64,000 nt of DNA. It comes from Strobilurus pachycystidiatus (lineage: Eukaryota > Basidiomycota > Agaricomycetes > Agaricales > Physalacriaceae). The DNA lies in contig JAHLMK010000012.1 in NCBI GenBank assembly GCA_019915135.1, positions 1,426,001 through 1,490,000 on the forward strand, read 5' to 3'. The notes beneath the pieces were generated by a model. It saw only the letters and a list, made by a program, of their open reading frames with translations. It had not been told where the DNA came from and made no database searches. A program made the translations under genes and the position numbers. Below are positions 54,855-64,000 of this stretch, piece after piece; within the stretch, counting starts at the first letter, position 1; each line of letters begins with the position of its first letter.

Positions 54855-55725
54855 TGTTACAACCTGCTCCCGCTGTAGCACGGACTCACTTGCGGTGGTG
54901 CGTCTCTACGCTCCAACCGTGGCTTTCCTGCGGGCACAACACGCATATCTCCGGACGTATTTGTCCGACCGCTTGGAGGGGGTTGCAGAGGTCCTCGAAG
55001 GTTGTTCTTCCGTATTGCCCAAAGAGTGAGCACCTTGGAGACCCCGTCTCCTGGTGTCGCGCTGCACATCGGACCCGGTCCGAGGTGTGGCGCATTGGTA
55101 TCCTCCATTCGAGGAGTGGGGGGCAATATTGGGGTTACCAAAGGAGGGCATGGGGGAGTCTTTGCTCAGAGGGAGTCAGACCAGAGAATGCGGAAGGAAA
55201 CTTGATAAGGACAAAGTCTGTCTATCTACTACAAAGAGCGCTTGTATTTATACGCCAACCTCATAGCGGATAATTCCCTTCTCAAAGATTCCGTCGGAAG
55301 TGCTCCCAATACATTGGGAGCGATATACTGCGGTCGCGCATGGTGCCTTTTGACAAAGCAGGAAATGCGCGCCGGATCGGGCGCCACTGATTGGGCGATG
55401 GGCGGGATAAGGCGGGATGGGGCGGGCCGTCGCCCGTGCCATGCGGGAGTTGGGACTGATTAGCAGATAGCGGTTGTCGAGTCATCTCTCGACCAAATGG
55501 GGCGTCGCTTGTACGGAGTGGCGGGAATCGGGGAGGACGGCCGATAGACGTGACGTTGGCTTGGCTATCTGAGGCGCGGCGGGGCGCGTAGCAATCTGAT
55601 TGAGTTCCATTGGCAACTCCCGTCATGGCGCAACATGTCCTTCAGAACAAGTTCTCTCCTATGTGACGCACCCAATCTGTAGTTTGTGTGCAACCTCGTG
55701 ACGGATCCGCGACCGAGTCATGACA
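54855..55725 (-). mobile_element. 3' LTR of gypsy element 3, family of the LTR at 15888
   Basis: On the minus strand it starts TGTCATGACTCGG and ends CAGGTTGTAACA (871 bp). The internal sequence to its right ends in a polypurine tract (AAAGGGGGGATAT) directly before it, so this is a 3' LTR and not a solo one. Confidence 0.8.
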
Positions 55726-55894
55726 ATATCCCCCCTTTAAGTTTCTTGTCCCAAGAAACGTAAGAGGAGATTCCATAAGCAACGCTTTTTTGACCTTTGG
55801 AAGAAACCAAGTCCGAGTCGGACGTTCAGTCGAGTCATTCCCAATGTGACGGGTGTTATATCCCTGGGGATTCTTTGGGGAATCTCCATCCAGT
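55726..55894 (-). mobile_element. Internal 3' remnant of gypsy element 3
   Basis: About 170 bp of internal sequence with the polypurine tract and a TTTCTTGTCCCAAGAAA inverted repeat just beside it. It is cut by repeat X at 55895. Confidence 0.6.
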
Positions 55895-56490
55895 TGTTAG
55901 GACCTGAGCCCGCACTCTCACATGCTCAAGCTCATACAGCGCCACACAGCAACTGCACACCTCCATATGTGAATCCCATGTCCCAAAGCCGTCCTCGGGG
56001 TGGAGGCCAGGAGATCTCCTAGGCACTCTGCCTAGCGAGACTCCTGTTCAGATTGTCTAGCCGTTGTCTTGCTCAACGGTAGACCCATAGTGTCATTGTG
56101 AATCCTATTCACCTGCGCCACTCATTACACTCTATTGGGGCAGCACTACACAAGTGGGGATCAATGTCTAGCACCCTCGGTGCATAGACAGCAATCCAAC
56201 AGTGACTGCACCATTGCCTCGTCCTTGACGAGAGCAAGTGTACAGCCAGTGTCCGAGAGATCCATCCATATTCATCCCTGACCCACTCGACAGAGATCCC
56301 CACGGGATACCATCGATGAGAGCAAGCGTCCAGCTGCATGGCATGTCGACAGCGTACTTAGTGACGCAAGGACGATCCTGTGGCAAAAGGATAGTGGAGA
56401 GAGAGGAGAGGATGACAAGTAAGAGTACGATTTAGCAAGGAGTGAAGCGTACAATGAGAGAGGGCCCCTTAGAGAGCAATTCCCCAATGG
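55895..56490 (+). repeat. Dispersed repeat X, copy 2
   Basis: Homologous to 45565-46142, same orientation, with a small insertion near 55945. Many differences between the copies are C/T or G/A. Confidence 0.7.
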
Positions 56491-57747
56491 AGTCCTAGCT
56501 GTAAATATGAGCGTCAAAATCCTTGCTGTAGCAAGAGAAACATAGATGCTCATGCCTTGCTGTAGCTATAGTGTTGCTACTGAGGTAAGTACTCTGCTTG
56601 CCTAATATAGTATACAGTGGGCCTGGCGGGGGACCCGGCGCCCTTTGCCAGTGGCTGTGTACCTTGCGCGCCCTCAGCGCCGCTCTCAGGCACAACAAAT
56701 TGCCCTATTTGGTCACTTTCTTTTGGCAGTGCTTACCCTCCCGTTTAGGACGGCCCTGCTCCACCATTTTGGGACATATGCACTTCACATGGAGCCGGTA
56801 TTCTCTCGGCACTACGACTGCACGCTTTGGGCAATCGGGCATTAAAATGGTCCCGCTCAAATGTGGCGCAGTGGTTAGCATCCGGCTCTGCAGCGGGCGG
56901 GACCCGGCACAACCTGTTTTGCGTATTCTCTCGGCAGCACGCCTGCGCGTTTTTGGTCAGCGGACATTGAAATTGTGCTCCCCGGCACGGCAGGCAGCAT
57001 CCCGCTCAAATGTGGCGCAGCAGGCCGCATCCCGCTCAAATGTGGCGCAGCAGGCGATATCTGGCACAATCAATTCGCAAGGATGCACCCAATCCCCCTG
57101 CCACACAGCTGTACATCATGTTTGGGCAGACAGACCGGCACAGGGGGTAGCAGCCCGCTCACAAGATGTGGCGCAGTATATTGGATCCGGCATAAAATTT
57201 AGTATTAAGATTGTTCATATCTGACTTACTATAGCTATATATACACACTAAGTTGCATTGCATACTCGCCCATCGGTGTTCGCACTACGCTCGATGCTCG
57301 CGGAATGGCTTGATTGGGGTGACGTCACTGGGCTCGTGCGCCGCTTTTGAGTACTTCCCTCCCGTGCCTACCTCTTGTCAGAAAGACTTACTTCTTACTT
57401 GATTTATAGGTGATCTTATTCTACGTCCTAAAAGTGTCGCTGCTTGTTTTGGGTGGCTGTCGATGAACTTCAACCAACACGTGGCCTTTACAATTGCAAT
57501 TCTTGCAATGACATGGCGAAGTCTGGTGATCACGTGGATCCTCTTCTCCTTACAATTGCAAGTCCATCACCGGTCTCTCGATCTCTCATCATCGCCAACA
57601 GCGCACGCTCTGGCGGCTTGCGGGCGTGCTCATCGCAAACTCGGCGTAAATCAACGTATACATTCACACGCCTGCCAACTCGGCGTAAATCAACGTATAC
57701 ATTCACACGCCTGCCACCGAAACTCGATTAATGTAAATTTACAGCGA
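56491..57747. repeat. GC-rich repeats next to the unknown large gene
   Basis: Units containing CCCGCTCAAATGTGGCGCAG recur near 56852, 56999, 57029 and, diverged, 57149. The word GCATCCCGCTC is the one seen at 19.2-19.75 kb. Further right, a 39-bp unit starting AACTCGGCGTAAATC is repeated exactly at about 57639-57677 and 57678-57716. No gene is recognised; frames at 56598-57224 follow the repeats. Confidence 0.6.
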
Positions 57748-60440
57748 CTAATATCCCAGCTTCTGGAAGACCCACGAGACGTCGTCCACGGCAGCCTCCC
57801 ATTCGTCGTACTCCTCCTGTGTGTGCTCACAGATCGCCATACCCCACCAATACAATGTCGCCACTACTGTCAACATCCCGTTAACCCCGCGGACCTCCAA
57901 CAACTCCCATTCCATTCTCTTGCGACCCAACTTAGCCCGCACCCATCGATCCCCGGCTTTTGTGCGCCAAGAGGGCTGCATTCCATCATACCACGTCCAG
58001 TAGGAGCGCTTGAAGGCGGCGAGGTCGGCTAGAGGTAAGGTAGGCATTTTTTTCGACTTCGTCCGCGACAAACGCCCATCGTTGACCCATTTAGACGCGA
58101 TCTCCGGGCGACCATCTTTGGGGAGGGAAGACTTGGTCTCGTACTCTTCCGCGGATTCCAGCAAAACGAAGTAGTCAACCAACTTGCTCCAATGCGGCCC
58201 TAGCTTTTTCCTGCCCTCGTTAAAATGGGTGTAGGAATCCAAAAACCAGCTCGGCGCATCAGTCAAGCCCTCCTCAACTTCAAGCGCGCGGTCTTTGGCA
58301 AGGGGATCTTCCATCATGGATGCGACGGGGAGACGACGCTTGGCGTTGCCCTCGCTCCCATCGTCCACATCCATAGCGCTGTCCGACTTCTCCGACCCAA
58401 CATCGCCCTCACTGCTGCTCCTTGCATTACGGCCTTCCGTATTGCGATCGCTGTCTCCATCTCGCCTGTCATCTTTGCCGCCGCCATTTCCGGTACCGTC
58501 TCCATTGCTCCTATCATCATCTCTGCCGCCGCCACTGCCAACCTTTGCAATGCCTACACCGGAGTCCTCCGCCTCACTCTCAGAACCGCCGCCAACATCA
58601 CCCACTTCCTTTCCTGCATCAATTTGGGCTCCGCTCAGACGACTGGAACGGCGCTGGGGCCCTTCCGCGGGAGAGACCTTCTTACGCGGTCCGCGTGCTT
58701 TCTTGGCGCCTTTCTCGCCGAACAGACCGTTTGCTGCGTTCATGGCATCTTGAAAGAGTGGATGCAGCTTTCTCGTCGCGATTCTGGAGTCGCGTTGCTC
58801 TTCGTATGTCGGCTCGCGCGGCCCGTATGCGACGTCCGGCTCTGGCGATGGCTTTGGCGATGGGGATGGGGATGGGGAGCCAGAGGTCATGCTACTGTCG
58901 TTTGGTGCGGGCTGCGGTGGAGATGGAACGCGACCGGTTACTGGCGCTGGAGCAGCGCTATCGACCGTCGGCGTCGTCTTTGAGCCACTCTTTCCCTTTT
59001 TCGGTGCAGGTTTGCTCGCCTCCACTACACGCTTCTTCCTCGGAGCGCTACTCTTTCTCTCCTCTCTCGCACGCTTCTTTCCCGTTGGCTGCGCGCTCTC
59101 ATCGTCATCTTCCTTGTCCTCGTCGTCTTCTCCATCCTCCGAATCGTCCTCGTCGGAGTCGTCCTCGGCGTCGTCGGAGTCGTACTCGTGCCCTCCAAGC
59201 ATTGTGAGGTCATACTCCAAATTACTGGGAGCAGCCTGGTGTCCGCTGAGGGCCCCTTGTTTCGCCGCTTTGAGCTGGGCAGGAGTATAACACGTCTTCG
59301 CGTACTTCTTGAGGTGTGTCTTCCACTTGTTAAACGCCTTCGGGTTCCACTCTGCGATGGTCGATGGAAAGTCGTCCAGATTTTTCCCGCTGCATATCCT
59401 GGCACACGAAATGGTAAACATATTATTCACCTCATTGCCTACAGAGTTAAACTTACGTTGTCACCTGGACCTTTCCTCCATATTGCGGCATAGGTCCAGC
59501 AGCGTGCACGACCAGCTGCAACCCCGTGAAAGCAGCGACCATCTCAGCAATGGGTTGGAAGAAGCTGGGGAGACCAGCAATGCATCTGATAAGCGTCGTA
59601 AGTACCTGTAATTGTCTTGATATTGACAAAATTACTTACGCTCCCCGAGCAGCTGAGTCGTCAGAGGGAGGCGCCTCCATTGCAGTCTTGTACTCGGCTT
59701 TGGCGTTATCTCCGGCCGTCTTCGCCATTGTTGCCCAATGGTCGCGCTCGGCAGTCGGCAGAGAATTGAACATGGCGCGAGCGACCGACTGACGATACCC
59801 GGTGGTCTGTTTACCCGCCACTTTGCCGGCCTCGCTGTCGGCGGTCCACAAACTGACAATTTTGTCGTGGACGAGCTCCTTGTTGGCCACCTGCCATTCT
59901 TGGAACGCCTGTCGAGCCTTGGGCGGCCTGGTAACGCCGCACAGTCTGGCGAGCAAGACACTGTAGGGGTCTTCCTTGTTGATACCGCCACGGGAACGAA
60001 TGGGATTGATTTTACGGGCTCTGTAGCGCAACCAGCGACGAATTGCCTAGGAAGCGCATCAGGGTTTGTAGAGGCCTTGTCAGGTATGGTGATACTCATA
60101 CCTTCTTGCGCGTTTCGACAACTTTGCGCTTCTTCTTCATCTCCTCGTCAGTAAGGTCGTCGACTGGCATCACCACGTCCTGGCGCCACTCGTTAACAGG
60201 GAAAGGAGGCTCCTCGCTGTCGGGAATCGTCCAGTGAACCTTGACCGCATACTGGCGGTAGATGTCCTCCAATAGGGTCTGCTCGCATTGGATACCGCGC
60301 TGCATAGCCTCCGCATAACGAAGCACATATGGCCTCAAGAAGCCGGTGTCGCGCCAGCCGTCCGCCCATCCGCGCTTAGTCGTACGGTCTTCCTTGGGGA
60401 TCGCGTTGTAAATCTTTTTCTGATATGTCGATTTCGCCAT
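57748..60440 (-). CDS. Large protein of unknown function, intact paralogue
   Basis: Minus-strand exons 60440-60102, 60046-59640, 59585-59457 and 59398-57748 join to 841 aa with GT-AG introns of 54-58 nt. Exon 1 is helical and charged; exon 2 starts AIRRWLRYRARK and has an HMG-like helical stretch (ARQAFQEWQ, SVARAMFNSLPTAERDHW); exon 3 has the family block PIAEMVAAFTGLQLVV with GPMPQYGG. Exon 4 has an Asp/Glu/Ser-rich disordered part (DSDDAEDDSDEDDSEDGEDD), basic stretches that could be nuclear signals (GKKRAREERKSSAPRKKR) and a C-terminal helical domain with Trp-rich YWTWYDGMQP and GMLTVVATLYWWG. The broken gene at 14845-19071 is a homologue. It is divergent from 60914-61582. Nuclear location is inference; biochemical role unknown. 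Confidence 0.85.
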
Positions 60441-60913
60441 GGCACGAGGAGAGACAGCACTGCGACGTGCAGGTGTCAGTTTGAATATCCAAAGTCGGTA
60501 TTGCCCGCCCAGTCTCTCGTATTAATTACTAATTATTTTGAAGGCAGGCTTTTCGATTGGACAATGAACCTGTAGATGCGAGCCGCGTGGATCGGTGCGT
60601 ATCCTCTCATTGTTATTTTCCAATTCTTTTCTTAAAGGGCGCGTCGTTTGCCTACAGCCTCCGAGGTTTCATCTGACCCGATCTCACATCGCACCAGGCT
60701 CAGTGATTGGACTATGAACCTGTGATCATGAGCCGTCACTCCATATCTCCCAATTTCTTTTACCAAGTCCTTTCTGATCTCTTTTTTTTTCTTGACATGC
60801 GTCCGTCGCACTAACTTATAACTCCGAAAGTTCTTCGCAGGGTGCAAGAATTGTCAGTCGTTGAATCACTCTTCTTTCCACTCCACTAATCCCCCTCGCA
60901 GTCACTCGACGAC
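60441..60913. promoter_or_regulatory. Shared upstream region of two divergent genes
   Basis: 473 bp between the starts. A unit GATTGGAC(A/T)ATGAACCTGT with GAGCCG 8-10 bp later occurs near 60556-60590 and again near 60706-60736, so part of the region is duplicated. No clear TATA box. Confidence 0.45.
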
Positions 60914-61582
60914 ATGTCTCAGCCACCCAGCATCACACACACTGGGGTTTCTCTGTCCCAGGCAATCACCGTCATTGACTCCGGCGACGAAGAAGAGAAG
61001 GTCTCGGGTCGCGATGAACACAACAAGGTCCCGCATAGTGGACGCACGTCGTCGAAGGTCTCAGATAGTGGTGACGAAGCAGAGAACGTCTCGGCTCGTG
61101 GATCGTCGACGTCCTCATCCTCATCTGAAGATGATGTGGAATCAGAGAACAAGTCGGACGAAGTCAGCGGACTACTCGCAGGTACGATATCTTTTCTTTT
61201 ACGCACTCACAGCCCGCTTACGACTTCCTGCCAGACCCGGAACCTAGCAGCCCGCCCCGCGCTAAAGTGCCTTTGGTTTTTCTTCCCGACGTGGCGTACG
61301 CTCGCGTCCCCATCCGGCCTATGGAGGCGGGTGACGCGCCTGTCTGGAAGCGCTGGTATGTCGTCACAAAGGGACAATATGTTGGTGTCTTCCGTGAATT
61401 GTAAGTACCTTTTGCTTTTATTCCTTCCCTCAACTAACTTACACATACATAGCTTCATGGCTACCGACGCAGTTGACGGCATTTCTGGTGCCGTCCGCGA
61501 GCGGAAAGCGGATCTGGTGACCGCTCTTCACACCTTTAATAGCGCCCTCCGTCGTGACGCCGTACAAGTCATTGACGATTAA
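60914..61582 (+). CDS. Small protein with RNase H1 N-terminal-like domain, second copy
   Basis: Exons 60914-61181, 61235-61400 and 61453-61582 give 187 aa. The start has a hydrophobic-acidic patch (ITVIDSGDEEEK), then a Ser/acidic-rich disordered part. From about residue 127 comes WKRWYVVTKGQYVGVFREF, then across the last intron a short helix-rich end with V-x-G-(I/S)-S-G. This matches the RNase H1 N-terminal-like fold of nucleic-acid-binding modules. The last intron sits after GVFREF in phase 2, the same place as in 14686-14021. There is no RNase H catalytic part. An RNA-DNA-hybrid or double-stranded-RNA binding role is inference. Confidence 0.75.
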   Translation: MSQPPSITHTGVSLSQAITVIDSGDEEEKVSGRDEHNKVPHSGRTSSKVSDSGDEAENVSARGSSTSSSSSEDDVESENKSDEVSGLLAGTISFLLRTHSPLTTSCQTRNLAARPALKCLWFFFPTWRTLASPSGLWRRVTRLSGSAGMSSQRDNMLVSSVNCKYLLLLFLPSTNLHIHSFMATDAVDGISGAVRERKADLVTALHTFNSALRRDAVQVIDD

Positions 61583-61783
61583 CATTAGCATTAGTTAGCA
61601 ATCTTACACGCAGGTTCATGTCTTCAGCGTACTATCAAACAGATTTTCTTGTCGTTCTTGTTGTGGTTCAAATAATCATTCCAGCCAACTCGCTGCTTGA
61701 GAATTAACGCTGTACTATGCAGCCTGATAAGTGATGCCCATGCTCCTTACCTGGGTCCGAATTCCTCTTGTTCATTCACTGTC

Positions 61784-62437
61784 ATGGCTGATTCTCCTTC
61801 CCAGGATAATGATTTCCTCGCTGCCATTCTCGCGGCTCCAAGGCAGAATCTCCACCAGGCCGTGCACCAGAGCCCGTGCATTTATGGAGCTCTCCGGCAT
61901 GGCGGTACTAATACGGATGGCAAAGGTGTCGAGCATGTATGGCCGGCTGCAAGTGTGTACTCCACTCATCCCCACTCTCGGGATATTTCTGACCAGCCGA
62001 ATCTATAGCTGGGGTGCCCAGCTCCGGCTGCGTCGCCCAGGACAATCACAACGATGATGACAATCCCAGCGTTGCTGCCACAAGTACGTTGCAGCATGCG
62101 CTTCCATTTCTCAACAGTCGACTGAATTTCATACCTAGAGCCGAGCCTCGTCAAGGGTGAGCGCTTCGCGGAGTTCGACCGCCAAGTGGCGTTGTACTTG
62201 ATGGACTATGAACGTATTCATCGTGTTCCCCAACTCGAGCGCCACCAGGACGAGCGCAAGCGGGACATGGCATTTCAGGAGGCGATGTTGGAGCGCTACC
62301 TTCACCAAGTAGCCCTGGGCTCGGAGCAGCAGGAAGGAGAAGACAGCGACGAGAGTGACGATGAAATGCCCGCGTTGATGGATGATCCCGAGGAAGAGAT
62401 CGTGTTTGTACTCGCCGAGGATCTTCACGCAGCTTAA
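61784..62437 (+). CDS. Three-exon gene of unknown function
   Basis: Exons 61784-61952, 61997-62083 and 62139-62437 share one frame (184 aa). The C-terminal exon is a long charged helix (DRQVALYLMDYERIHRVPQL, HQDERKRDMAFQEAMLERYL) with an acidic end (GEDSDESDDEMPALMDDPEEE). It lies 200 bp after the gene at 60914 on the same strand. No domain is recognised; a coiled-coil adaptor is possible. Confidence 0.65.
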
Positions 62438-63229
62438 TAGTTTGTGTTATCCATAGTAGCCATATACATCTCTTACTGCCCACCTTCTACGGTATCTTCC
62501 AAGTCGTCGTCGCGCCCCACCGACGGCCTTCTCTCGTTTAAGACGACAACTTGGAAGCCCTAACCTGATAGAATTGCCTTATTTGGCAGGAGGCGGGCAC
62601 CTCGGGCGCGCGATTGTGTGCGGGGCAGCGCATTCTACCGTCTCAAATATAGCTTCCTTGGAGGAGCTCAGCTGTGGCTACATGTGGGTACTCATAACTT
62701 ATTTTTGTCCAATAAATATCCAACGAAGTTCCAAATCTATAGCAGCTCCCAATCATGCTTTAACGATCGTGCTCTTCAAACTCTTGCAAGCTTCTCGCGG
62801 GCTCGTTATCGGCTTGATTTATTGTGCGATCAATACTAGTTCTATATATCTCTCAACTCCTAGCTCAAATTGTCTGATTCTAAGTCATTGTCGCGCCTCA
62901 CAGACGTACATTTGTCTGCTGAGGTCGACCATTCAGAAGCCCTAACCTCATACAATTGCCTTATTTAGCAGGGAAGCGGGCACCTCGGGAGCACGATTGT
63001 GAGCGGTACGGCACTTTCTACCATCTAAAATATACCTATCCAGAAAGCTCTTAGCGCCAGCTACAAAATGGTGCTACTATTTATTTTTGTCCAATAAATG
63101 TCCAATGAAGTCCCAAATCCACAAGCAGCTCCCATAGGGCTTTAACAATCGCGCTCACCATCCCTTGCAAGCATTTGGCCGGCTCGTTAGGCCCGACCCT
63201 CTCACTTCATTTCAACGTTATATGCAAAC
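62438..63229. repeat. Diverged tandem duplication between genes
   Basis: A unit of about 370-380 bp occurs twice, near 62500-62830 and 62885-63205. Shared marks are GAAGCCCTAACCT, AATTGCCTTATTT, GCGGGCACCTCGGG, TTATTTTTGTCCAATAAAT and the end GGCTCGTTA. Nothing coding is seen. It may be a duplicated promoter or 3' region of the flanking genes. Confidence 0.7.
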
Positions 63230-63940
63230 ATGGGTCGTAGGAAGAAGTACGCTACGCAGGAGGCGCGTATGGAAGCTCATCGCGAGCAGAAAATGGCACA
63301 CTATTATCGGTAAGTCTCCAGCCGCCAACTAGCTGTCTTCATCTGGTCTCCAACCCAACGGCGGGCTTCGAACAATCGATCTCACGCTTCTCTAACAGCA
63401 ACCGTGAGGCTATCAGCCGCCGCCAGAAAAAACATTATGCGCAGAACACTGTTTATTACGACGACCACCCCGATGTACCAAATGGTCCCAAGTCTGTGGT
63501 CCCCACGTACGCAATCCACCCCCACCATTAGACACTCATACTGACAGAAATATAGTGTCATCCACATCATCCCCACGCGCAAAGAGCTTCTCGCGGAGGG
63601 CCGCGCACTCGAGGACAAATTGAAGGAGTATACGCATCACTCGGTCGATGCGTACGCATTGCAATGCGCACGTATAGCCGCTCGACTCTCAAAGGAAGAG
63701 GCTCTGGAACATCTCAAACAGGTCATGGAGGACGTTGGGGCCATGATTGATGCGCTGCAGCCCATCGTTGGGGCCATGTACACTCATTACGGCCGCCATT
63801 ACGAGGAGTGCCACAGCCTCGCGGATATAGAGAAGTGCCTCAACCGCATGGAGTATTATCTCAAGCTTATTGACGGCTGCATCGACGAAGATTCCGTGCA
63901 GGAGTACCTTGACGACAAGATTTACCCATTCTGTTTGTAA
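63230..63940 (+). CDS. Three-exon gene, basic N-terminus, helical C-terminus
   Basis: Exons 63230-63309, 63399-63506 and 63556-63940 join to 190 aa. The N-terminus is a basic repeat-like helix (MGRRKKYATQEARMEAHREQ, then NREAISRRQKKHYAQN). A similar GRR-K-Y-x-(T)-x-x-x-R pattern occurs in multi-copy agaricomycete proteins, perhaps for nucleic-acid binding. The C-terminus is a bundle of amphipathic helices ending IYPFCL. All introns are GT-AG and the frame is clean. Function unknown. Confidence 0.7.
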
Positions 63941-64000
63941 CGGCTGTTCACATTTACTCTACACATGCAATACACGATTGTTTCCGCGGACTCTACTTTG

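Noticed and set aside
54421..55029. 202-aa open frame as one gene
   Set aside because: Its first part is the copia linker and its end is read from the inserted LTR at 54855.
58225..58983. 252-aa plus-strand frame
   Set aside because: It is the complement of the acidic, repetitive part of the minus-strand gene 60440-57748.

Overview
The window looks like a transposon-rich chromosome segment of a basidiomycete fungus, probably an agaricomycete. Genes have short GT-AG introns of about 45-60 nt. The mobile elements are types known from such genomes: Ty3/gypsy with chromodomain, Ty1/copia, a Ngaro/DIRS-type tyrosine-recombinase retroelement, a Penelope-like element and a hAT-type MITE. No bacterial features, rRNA or CRISPR were seen.

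Layout. (1) 1-13,260 is an AT-rich island very dense in TCGA and TTCGAA. It holds the 3' end of a gypsy pol gene, three minus-strand tRNA-like sequences, two sense genes ending in an unusual zinc-cluster plus coiled coil (2,840-5,040; 6,341-7,799) and two antisense multi-exon genes (9,232-8,319; 11,193-9,593). Nearly all introns here are about 50 nt, in phase 0, and carry short palindromes. (2) 13,260-19,070 holds a small gene with an RNase H1 N-terminal-like fold (14,686-14,021, minus), divergent from a large gene of unknown function. The large gene is broken by a hAT-like MITE with an 8-bp target duplication and by a solo LTR with a 5-bp one. (3) 19,072-23,260 is a decayed Penelope-like element. 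(4) 24,195-26,170 is a pseudogene of a full-size ABCG transporter. (5) 26,920-27,814 is an LTR. (6) 27,947-43,783 is a small host gene whose last intron holds a 15.2-kb gypsy element (TSD CTCTG). That element was itself invaded by a tRNA-derived SINE and a Ngaro-type element with split direct repeats. (7) 44-46.6 kb holds gene remnants and dispersed repeats. (8) 46,659-52,110 is a nearly intact gypsy chromovirus (TSD GTGTT) without a visible protease. (9) 52.6-54.85 kb is a decayed copia element cut by a solo LTR (TSD AAAGG), followed by a gypsy 3' end and a second copy of a dispersed repeat. (10) 57,748-63,940 is gene-like. It holds an intact paralogue of the broken gene in (2), again divergent from an RNase H1-N-like gene of the same length (187 aa), plus two further small genes.

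Three signals cross regions. Intron-borne palindromes in phase 0 suggest introner-like intron gain in the first 13 kb. The same divergent gene pair occurs at both ends of the window. Elements in the middle show nonsense and missense changes that fit C-to-T mutation at TpCpG, as in the RIP-like process described for basidiomycetes. By eye, the TCGA-rich island seems untouched by it. All gene models are read from sequence alone; exon borders are given where the splice sites kept the frame open.
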